This document shows, in pieces, positions 1 through 5,745 of a DNA stretch of 8,109 nucleotides. The DNA comes from Bacteroidaceae bacterium (GTDB lineage: Bacteria; Bacteroidota; Bacteroidia; Bacteroidales; Bacteroidaceae), in contig JAFYWE010000138.1 in assembly GCA_017558165.1 (NCBI GenBank), positions 1 to 8,109 of the forward strand. The letters are read 5' to 3'. Within the stretch, counting starts at the first letter, position 1, and every line of letters begins with the position of its first letter. Both the position numbers and the translations under genes were made by a program. Under the pieces are notes generated by a model. That model was given only the letters and a program-made list of their open reading frames with translations, made no database searches and was not told the DNA's origin.

Positions 1-89
1 AAACAGACATTTTTGAATATAAAAAACAACGAAACAGCGACTTATAGTATAAGAAAAACTTTTTTTAGAAATTTAAACAGCTTCTAATA

Positions 90-1148
90 ATGGCAGGTTC
101 AAATCATATAGTTATTATGGCTGGTGGAGCCGGCAACCGCTTGTGGCCTATGAGTACGGAGGAGACACCGAAGCAGTTTGTCGATGTGCTTGGCTGTGGT
201 AAGTCGTTGTTGCAACTCACGCTTGACCGTTTTGCCGGAATATGCCCTATTGAGAATGTATGGGTGGTGACTTCTGAAAAGTATGCTTCTCTTGTCGAGG
301 AGCAATTACCGATGTTGCCTGTAGGGAATATCCTGAAAGAACCATGCCGACGTAATACGGCGCCTTGTATAGCTTATGCCGCTTGGAAAATAAAGAAACG
401 TGACCCATCGGCCAATATGGTGGTTACTCCCAGTGACCATTTCGTTGCAGATGTCCAGGAATTCCGCAGGGTGGTCAGTTCTTCGCTGAATTTTGTGAAC
501 GGCTCCGATGCCATACTTACCATCGGTATCAAGCCTACTCGTCCCGAGGTTGGGTATGGATATATTGAGGCTGTGCTGGGGAACTCTACGCTTTCGAACA
601 AGGAGGTGTTCCGTGTCGATTCGTTCAAGGAAAAGCCCTCGTTGGAGGTGGCCGAGGCATATGTCGCAAAGAAAAATTTTTATTGGAATGCAGGCATATT
701 CATCTGGAACGTGTCGACTATCGTGAATGCATTCCGTGTGTACCAGTCGCCCATAGCATCTATATTCGAGTCACTTACTCCTTATTTCTTCACTCCCGAA
801 GAACAGGAGCGTGTAAATGAGCGCTTTCCTGAATGCCGCAACATATCGGTAGATTATGCAATAATGGAACGTGCCGATGAGATATTTGTGTTTCCTGCGA
901 ATTTTGGATGGAGTGACCTCGGGACATGGATTTCGCTTCACGACAACCTGCAACGCGACCTTAACGGTAATGTGGCGATAGGTGGTGATGTCCGTTTTGC
1001 CGAGACACGTAACTGCCTTGTCAGCACTCAGGGTATGAAACGTGTGGTTGTCATTGGAATGGATAACTGCGTGATTGCCGAGAAAGACAATAATCTTCTT
1101 GTGTGCCGTATGGGCGAGGAGAACCGCATAAAGGATATAGCCGACTGA
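90..1148 (+). CDS. manC: Mannose-1-phosphate guanylyltransferase (GDP-mannose pyrophosphorylase)
   Basis: The enzyme joins mannose-1-phosphate and GTP to give GDP-mannose and pyrophosphate in the cytoplasm, feeding mannose and fucose into capsule, O-antigen and glycoprotein glycans. Visible in the 352-residue product: the nucleotidyltransferase signature GGAGNRLWPMS...PKQF (residues 12-30), EPCRRNTAP (84-92), TPSDH (113-117, metal/nucleotide site), TRPEVGYGYIE (150-160), FKEKP (179-183, sugar-phosphate binding), YWNAGIFIW (198-206) and FGWSDLGTW (272-280). The length fits the single-domain form; the C-terminal cupin phosphomannose isomerase domain of the roughly 470-residue bifunctional enzymes is absent. 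The ATG at 90 is chosen because the signature begins only 11 residues in and a stop (TAA at 85-87) lies just upstream in the frame starting at base 1. No Shine-Dalgarno is seen. No convincing promoter lies in the 89 bases upstream, so it may be co-transcribed with a gene to the left. It converges on the TPR gene. Confidence 0.95.
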   Translation: MAGSNHIVIMAGGAGNRLWPMSTEETPKQFVDVLGCGKSLLQLTLDRFAGICPIENVWVVTSEKYASLVEEQLPMLPVGNILKEPCRRNTAPCIAYAAWKIKKRDPSANMVVTPSDHFVADVQEFRRVVSSSLNFVNGSDAILTIGIKPTRPEVGYGYIEAVLGNSTLSNKEVFRVDSFKEKPSLEVAEAYVAKKNFYWNAGIFIWNVSTIVNAFRVYQSPIASIFESLTPYFFTPEEQERVNERFPECRNISVDYAIMERADEIFVFPANFGWSDLGTWISLHDNLQRDLNGNVAIGGDVRFAETRNCLVSTQGMKRVVVIGMDNCVIAEKDNNLLVCRMGEENRIKDIAD

Positions 1149-1172
1149 CCCTTTGTGTGGTGCAAATATAAG

Positions 1173-1209
1173 AGAAGACCTCTGAACCGTGGTGTTTCAG
1201 AGGTCTTCT
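1173..1209. terminator. Bidirectional hairpin terminator between convergent genes
   Basis: A perfect 14-bp inverted repeat (arms 1173-1186 and 1196-1209, outer sequence AGAAGACCTCTGAA, 9-nt loop) lies between the stop of manC at 1148 and the stop of the minus-strand TPR gene at 1211-1213. It is followed by a short T-rich stretch (TTCATTTT) on the plus strand and by CTTATATTT on the minus strand. Neither is a long uridine tract, but the position between converging genes and the stem length make a shared terminator the best reading. Confidence 0.8.
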
Positions 1210-1210
1210 T

Positions 1211-2620
1211 TCATTTTGCTATTATCGCGTCAATGAACTCCTGTGGTGTGATGTTCGCGTTGTAGGGAAGCCCGAACAGTTTGAAAAGGAGATCGGACTT
1301 GCCGTCAAGAGCCTTCTCTACTGCCGGGGCAATCTTATCCTCATCTCCTGTTTTCCATAGGATATATGCTATGTGTGCGTCGATATCTGTTGTGTCCTGG
1401 CTGAAAGGGTGGATGTACTGGAATGCTCTCAAGGCAAGTCTCAGGTGGTTGTGTTCTACAAGGTGTGTTCCCCACTGGTACATCTCTTCTTCCAGGCTCC
1501 ACTCCTTCTGCTCAAGAATGCTCATCTCGTCAAAGGTGAGATTCTCCTTGTCATGCAGTTCGTAGAGGTGAGTGTCATGCAACAACAGCTGTTTCATGTT
1601 GTCAGGGTGCATCATTATGGCAATGGATATTGCCTCTTCGGCACGTCCGTGCTCGCCCATTTCGTCAAGGATGATGGCCTTATTTATTCTTGCAAGCATC
1701 ATCTCAATGGTACCTTCGGGTGCTATGTCTATGATGGCCTTGAAACAGTCCAGTGCTTTCTGCCGTTCGCCCTCGTTGTAGTATGACAGTGCTGTGTAGA
1801 ACTGTGGCATTACCGACATCGGGTACTTTTTGCTGAACCATCCGAACGTTTCCCTTGCCTTTGCGTAGTCTCCCACGAAATAGTAGCAGTAGGCCTGCAT
1901 CATGCGGGCGTACTCTATCTCGTCATTGATTGTGCTCTCGTATTCGAAACATTCGAGTGCCTTGCCATACCTGTGTATCATGTAATAGATATGCCCCAGC
2001 TGCTCCCAGTAGAATGTCGAGTACGGGTCCTCGTCGAGCAGTGTGTTATATATGCCTATGGCCTGTGAGGTCATCTGCAGCTCGATGTAGCACTCGGCCT
2101 TGACCTCGAGCAACCCGCGGTTCCTGGGTGAGTGCTTGAGAGCTTCCTCGCATATGAGGAGCGCGTCGACGGCGAATCCGCAGTCGAGCAGGATCTCGAG
2201 TGCCTCGTACAGGTTGTCTGTTCCGGGGAGGTTCTTGCGGATTATCTCTATGGCTATCTCGCGTGCTTTCTTGAAATCCTTCAGGGCAAGCAGTATTTCG
2301 GCGTGCAGAATCCTCGTCTCGTCATCGCCGGTGTACTTTATGCCCGTGAATATCTCAAGCGCCCTGCTTGCCTCGCCTTTGCTTAGCAGTAGCTTGATTT
2401 CCATCTTCGCGTTCTCCTGTGCAGTAGGGTGGAGCGTCCTTGCTACAGTAAGGACTTCCTCGGCGCTGTCGCACCGGTCCATGAAAAGGTAATATGAGAG
2501 CAGGTCCACCAGCTCCTCTATCCCGAAGTATGGGAACACGTTCATTGCCCGTGCATGTTCATACTTCTTCAGGAGCTCGCGGAATTCCGGTGTCTCAAAA
2601 AATCCTTTTTCGTAGTTCAT
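1211..2620 (-). CDS. TPR-repeat protein of unknown function
   Basis: A 469-residue protein rich in tetratricopeptide helical pairs. Units recognisable by the A/G/Y/A spacing lie at about residues 105-128, 170-195, 203-229, 237-265, 274-300 and 308-338; a possible further helical pair lies near 383-405. No signal peptide, lipobox or membrane segment is visible, so it is probably cytoplasmic. TPR arrays bind proteins; no catalytic domain is seen and I cannot assign a partner. The C-terminal part (about 350-469) is acidic and less repeat-like. The ATG at 2620 lies 45 bases after the glnS stop on the same strand, with no promoter motif in the gap, so the two are probably one transcript. The start has no Shine-Dalgarno; the leader is A-rich (AAACAGAGCAACA). 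The stop lies immediately beside the convergent terminator hairpin. The reading frame and TPR fold are sure; the function is unknown. Confidence 0.88.
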   Translation of the reverse strand: MNYEKGFFETPEFRELLKKYEHARAMNVFPYFGIEELVDLLSYYLFMDRCDSAEEVLTVARTLHPTAQENAKMEIKLLLSKGEASRALEIFTGIKYTGDDETRILHAEILLALKDFKKAREIAIEIIRKNLPGTDNLYEALEILLDCGFAVDALLICEEALKHSPRNRGLLEVKAECYIELQMTSQAIGIYNTLLDEDPYSTFYWEQLGHIYYMIHRYGKALECFEYESTINDEIEYARMMQAYCYYFVGDYAKARETFGWFSKKYPMSVMPQFYTALSYYNEGERQKALDCFKAIIDIAPEGTIEMMLARINKAIILDEMGEHGRAEEAISIAIMMHPDNMKQLLLHDTHLYELHDKENLTFDEMSILEQKEWSLEEEMYQWGTHLVEHNHLRLALRAFQYIHPFSQDTTDIDAHIAYILWKTGDEDKIAPAVEKALDGKSDLLFKLFGLPYNANITPQEFIDAIIAK

Positions 2621-2633
2621 TGTTGCTCTGTTT

Positions 2634-2659
2634 CATGATGCCCATGCGCGGGCATCATG
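2634..2659 (-). other. Hairpin between glnS and the TPR gene
   Basis: A perfect 10-bp inverted repeat (CATGATGCCC at 2634-2643 and GGGCATCATG at 2650-2659, 6-nt loop) fills most of the 45-base gap between the glnS stop and the TPR start. On the minus strand the hairpin is followed by AAACAGAGCAACA and then the ATG, with no uridine tract. It therefore does not look like a full intrinsic terminator. It may be an RNA-processing or mRNA-stability element, or may lower downstream expression. Confidence 0.55.
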
Positions 2660-2665
2660 TGTTTC

Positions 2666-4417
2666 TTACTTGCCTTTAAGCGATACGGTGCGGTTGAACA
2701 CGGGCTTGCCGGGCTTGCTGTCCGGGTCTACGTTGAAGTAGCCGATGCGCTGGAACTGGAGATGGCTAAGGTGTGGCAGGTCTGCAGCCCATTCTTCAAT
2801 GTACGCGTTGTTGTTGATGCGCAGTGAATCAGGGTTCAGGAATGGACGCATGGCGTCAATGCCTCTCACACCGTTCTCGTTCTCGTACTGCTTGATGGCA
2901 TCTCGTGGGTTCTCGCATGTCCACAGGCAACTGTAGTCGCGTACTTCGCAAGGTACGCTGTGGGCGCAGCTTACCCAGTGGAGTGTCTTGCCCTTGATAC
3001 GGCGGTCGGCTCCAGGCATACCGCTTTTGCTGTCCGGGTCGTATGTTGCATGAATGCATGTGATGTTGCCGTTCTCGTCTTTCTCAATGCACTTGGCTGG
3101 GTCCTCGTCGCACTTGATGATGTATGCGTTCTTCAGGCGTACCTCCTTGCCGGGGCCCAGACGCAGGAATTTCTTTCCTCCATCTTCCATGAAGTCCTCT
3201 CGCTCGATGTAGAGTTCGCGTGAAAAGCGTATGATGTGTGAGTCGGAATTCTCATCCTCGGGGTTGTTGATTGCCGGCATTTCCTCGACCATTCCCTCGG
3301 GGTAGTTATCGATGACAAGACGTACGGGGTCTACAACAGCACTTACTCGCAAGGCGCGTGCATTCAGGTCCTCACGGCATGCGGCTTCCATCAGCTTGAT
3401 GTCATTGAGGGCATCGAATGTGGTATATCCGATCTTGTCAATGAAATTGAGTATTGCCTGTGGGCTGTAGCCGCGACGGCGGATACCGCAGATTGTAGGC
3501 ATGCGGGGGTCGTCCCAACCGTTTACCACTCCCTCCTTTGTGAGGATGAGCAGGTTGCGCTTGCTCATGAGTGTGTAGTTGAGGTTCAGTTTGTTGAACT
3601 CGTACTGGTTAGGGCGGTTGTCCTGGATATCGCCTTCATCGCCCTTCCACTCCTTCATCCATGTGACGAACAGGTCGTAGAGGTCGCGGTGAGGCACGAA
3701 CTCAAGTGTACAGAGTGAGTGTGTCACGCCCTCAAGGTAGTCGCTTTGTCCGTGGGTGAAATCGTACATCGGATATGCATTCCATTTGTCGCCTGTGCGC
3801 CAGTGTGGCATGTTGAGTACACGGTACATGATCGGGTCGCGGAAATGCATGTTGGGGCTGGCCATGTCTATCTTGGCACGGAGAATCATCTTTCCTGGCT
3901 CAACGTTGCCGCTGTTCATTTCGCGGAAAAGGCGCAGGCTCTCTTCGGCCGGACGGTCACGGTGAGGGCTGTTCTGTCCTGGCTCGGTTGGTGTGCCTTT
4001 CTGGCGGGCAATCTCCTCTGATGTCTGCTCGTCTACATATGCGCGGTCTGTCATAATACACCACTCGGCAAAGTCCCACAGCTCCTGGAAATAGTCGCTG
4101 GCATAGCATACCTTGCCCCATTCGAAGCCGAGCCATTTGATATCCTCCTCAATGGCGCGTACGAATTCCATGTCCTCTTTCTGTGGGTTGGTGTCGTCGA
4201 AACGCAGGTTGCAGACACCATTATATTTCTGTGCCATTCCGAAATCGATGGCAATGGCTTTTGCGTGGCCGATGTGCAGGTATCCGTTAGGTTCGGGCGG
4301 GAAACGGGTCTGTACCTTTGCGCCGTTCTTGCCCTTTTCAAGGTCACTTACAATAATCTGCTCGATGAAGCTCATGCTTCTCTTCTCATTCTTTTCGGTT
4401 TCGTTTGTTGCAGTCAT
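2666..4417 (-). CDS. glnS: Glutaminyl-tRNA synthetase
   Basis: This cytoplasmic class I aminoacyl-tRNA synthetase charges tRNA-Gln with glutamine using ATP. The 583-residue product shows the class I signature PPEPNGYLHIGH (residues 40-51, HIGH at 48-51), LRFDDTNP (71-78, typical of the GlnRS/GluRS group) and the KMSKS-type loop as LMSKR (283-287). It then has a long C-terminal region (about 350-583) with the beta-barrel anticodon-binding domain of GlnRS. DYLEGVTHSLCTLEF (227-240) and the length favour GlnRS over GluRS. The start at 4417 gives a 14-residue polar tail before a second Met (residue 15, codon 4375-4373). The longer form is preferred because the distance from the promoter-like motif is short and similar extended N-termini occur in the group, but the internal start cannot be excluded. 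It is the first gene of a probable two-gene transcript with the TPR gene and is divergent from the glycosyltransferase. Confidence 0.97.
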   Translation of the reverse strand: MTATNETEKNEKRSMSFIEQIIVSDLEKGKNGAKVQTRFPPEPNGYLHIGHAKAIAIDFGMAQKYNGVCNLRFDDTNPQKEDMEFVRAIEEDIKWLGFEWGKVCYASDYFQELWDFAEWCIMTDRAYVDEQTSEEIARQKGTPTEPGQNSPHRDRPAEESLRLFREMNSGNVEPGKMILRAKIDMASPNMHFRDPIMYRVLNMPHWRTGDKWNAYPMYDFTHGQSDYLEGVTHSLCTLEFVPHRDLYDLFVTWMKEWKGDEGDIQDNRPNQYEFNKLNLNYTLMSKRNLLILTKEGVVNGWDDPRMPTICGIRRRGYSPQAILNFIDKIGYTTFDALNDIKLMEAACREDLNARALRVSAVVDPVRLVIDNYPEGMVEEMPAINNPEDENSDSHIIRFSRELYIEREDFMEDGGKKFLRLGPGKEVRLKNAYIIKCDEDPAKCIEKDENGNITCIHATYDPDSKSGMPGADRRIKGKTLHWVSCAHSVPCEVRDYSCLWTCENPRDAIKQYENENGVRGIDAMRPFLNPDSLRINNNAYIEEWAADLPHLSHLQFQRIGYFNVDPDSKPGKPVFNRTVSLKGK

Positions 4418-4457
4418 CGCTGTATAGTGTTTTTTATTCGTATTTATCTAATAACTT

Positions 4458-4466
4458 GCGAATTTA
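4458..4466 (-). promoter_or_regulatory. Promoter -7-like element for glnS
   Basis: On the minus strand this reads TAAATTCGC, one base from the Bacteroidota -7 consensus TAnnTTTG. It lies about 40 bases upstream of the glnS ATG, giving an expected leader of roughly 35 bases. A T-run (GTTTTT on the minus strand) lies upstream, but no clean TTTG -33 box is seen. The sequence ATTCGC is repeated at a 9-base period here (4458-4463 and 4467-4472). Confidence 0.5.
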
Positions 4467-4520
4467 GCGAATAAATCCGTAAAAACCACGTTTTTCTCCC
4501 GATTATTCCGATTTTATGGC

Positions 4521-4529
4521 TATCTTCGC
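4521..4529 (+). promoter_or_regulatory. Promoter -7-like element for the glycosyltransferase gene
   Basis: TATCTTCGC matches the Bacteroidota TAnnTTTG -7 box apart from one base. It sits 25 bases before the ATG at 4554, implying a short leader of about 20 bases. A clear -33 element is not seen. It shares the TAnnTTCGC form with the elements before glnS and fhs. Confidence 0.5.
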
Positions 4530-4553
4530 TCTTGAGAGACTTTTTTTGAACCG

Positions 4554-5618
4554 ATGAAGGCTGCGATAATCATATTGGGAAATCAGTGGGTATGCCCCTA
4601 TGTGAATACTTATAGAAGAATCTTCGATAAGTTGGGGTGCTCCTATGATGTCATTCTCTGGGACAGGGATGGCAGTGATGCCTCAGCCCCAATCAGGTAC
4701 AGCTCGGGCAAGGCGAACCTTGATAATCCCATTGTGAAGGCATGGCATTATTTGCGGTATGCCGATTTTCTCAAGAAAACAATATCGGAGAACGGCTATG
4801 ACAGACTTGTCGTTTCCGGTCCCCATCTTGCGATATTGCTCTCCGGTATCTTGCGTAAGAGGTACAAAGGGCATTATGTGATTGATTATCGCGACATCTC
4901 TGTTGAACAGCATCTGCTGCTCGGTGGGGTCTATTCAAAGGTTCTAAAGGATGGTTTCTGTAACGTAATTTCATCGCCAGGTTTTAGGGAGCATCTCCCC
5001 CGTGAGTACAGCTATCTTGTCTCGCATAATTTTGATTACAATGTGGCTTGCAGTGCTTTAAAGGATAGTTTGCCTTTGTGGAAAGCTGGTTCTGTTATTG
5101 ATGTGCTGACAATAGGATATATACGCAACTATGATTCTAATGTAAGGATTGTTCAAGCACTTGGCGGCGATTCGGGCTATCGTCTGAAATTCGTGGGGCG
5201 TGGTGATGCCGCACTTGCTTTGGAAAGCTATGCCCGTGCAAACGGCCTTGATAACGTGGAGTTCTCGGGCTTCTACGAAAAGAAGGATGAGGCAATGATT
5301 GTCGGTGCGTGCGATTTCATAAACATTTTCTTCCCCAATGATGTGGTGCACTCGGCAATCATGTCCAACCGTTTCTATCTGGCTCTTATCCACAAGAAGC
5401 CTGTGATAGTGACAGAGGGTTCTGTGCAGGCTGCTTATGTAAAGGAGTATGGCCTTGGCGTCGTTACCGATGGCGGTGAGGGTCTCTCCGATGAGATTGA
5501 GCGATATCTCTCTTCGTTTGATTATGCGGAGTTCTGCAATAAATGCAACGAACTGCTTGCTGTCTTTGTCAAGGAACATCAGGCTTTGGAACGTGCCCTT
5601 GCCGATTTCGTGCGGTAA
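4554..5618 (+). CDS. GT-B-fold glycosyltransferase (GT4-like, divergent)
   Basis: A 354-residue protein probably transferring a sugar from an activated nucleotide donor to a cell-surface glycan; donor and acceptor cannot be told. It reads as two Rossmann-like halves. The N-terminal half opens with KAAIIILGN (residues 2-10) and contains VIDYRDIS (109-116), resembling the D-x-R-D segment of GT4-type enzymes. VSHNFD (156-161) sits where family members have NG(V/F)D. The C-terminal half starts at IGYIRNYD (187-194), then LKFVGRGDA (211-219), VEFSGFYEKKDEA (235-247), ACDFINIFFP (252-261) and SNRFYLALIHKKPVIVTE (271-288), ending with GLGVVTD (300-306). The glutamate usual in the N-K-L-Y-E-Y donor-binding stretch is not present at RFYLAL. 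No membrane anchor or signal peptide is seen. It stands alone with its own promoter-like motif and no other glycan genes next to it. Eight of its 20 Arg codons are AGA/AGG, unlike fhs. An unusual member of another GT-B family is possible. Confidence 0.75.
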   Translation: MKAAIIILGNQWVCPYVNTYRRIFDKLGCSYDVILWDRDGSDASAPIRYSSGKANLDNPIVKAWHYLRYADFLKKTISENGYDRLVVSGPHLAILLSGILRKRYKGHYVIDYRDISVEQHLLLGGVYSKVLKDGFCNVISSPGFREHLPREYSYLVSHNFDYNVACSALKDSLPLWKAGSVIDVLTIGYIRNYDSNVRIVQALGGDSGYRLKFVGRGDAALALESYARANGLDNVEFSGFYEKKDEAMIVGACDFINIFFPNDVVHSAIMSNRFYLALIHKKPVIVTEGSVQAAYVKEYGLGVVTDGGEGLSDEIERYLSSFDYAEFCNKCNELLAVFVKEHQALERALADFVR

Positions 5619-5665
5619 TGGTTCCTCTTTTCCGTCTCTTTTTGTCATCGTGGTGGCAAATATCC

Positions 5666-5683
5666 CGCAGGGACTGCGTTTTT
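5666..5683 (+). terminator. Possible small terminator after the glycosyltransferase gene
   Basis: A short GC-rich hairpin (CGCAG at 5666-5670, loop GGA, CTGCG at 5674-5678) is followed directly by TTTTT and, after CAAC, by a longer T-run. It lies 48 bases after the stop at 5618 and just before the fhs promoter-like element. The 5-bp stem is short, so this is only a candidate. Confidence 0.4.
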
Positions 5684-5697
5684 CAACTTTTTTTTAC

Positions 5698-5706
5698 TAC
5701 CTTCGC
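5698..5706 (+). promoter_or_regulatory. Promoter -7-like element for fhs
   Basis: TACCTTCGC, preceded by a long T-run (about 5688-5695), is close to the Bacteroidota -7 box and lies 40 bases before the fhs ATG. The predicted leader (about 34 bases) is A/T-rich, without a Shine-Dalgarno, as is common for well-translated genes of this phylum. Confidence 0.55.
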
Positions 5707-5745
5707 ATCATTATTCAGAATATAAAATAAATAATTATAAGAATT

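Noticed and set aside
1373..1786. 137-codon plus-strand open frame opposite the TPR gene
   Set aside because: The minus-strand TPR frame explains the region; the plus-strand product is Cys/Val-rich and without recognisable structure.
4051..4347. Minus-strand second frame within the glnS start region
   Set aside because: It is a frame-shifted copy of the glnS HIGH-motif region, not a separate gene; the main glnS frame is intact, so there is no frameshift either.
4418..4553. Possible riboswitch, T-box or small RNA gene in the glnS-glycosyltransferase gap
   Set aside because: The 136 bases are AT-rich with only short direct repeats; I see no long stems, T-box sequence or terminator, and the space is used by two promoter-like elements.
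5058..5648. 196-codon minus-strand open frame opposite the glycosyltransferase
   Set aside because: Antisense to a gene with coherent GT-B motifs; its translation lacks domain features, and no promoter-like element was seen in front of it.
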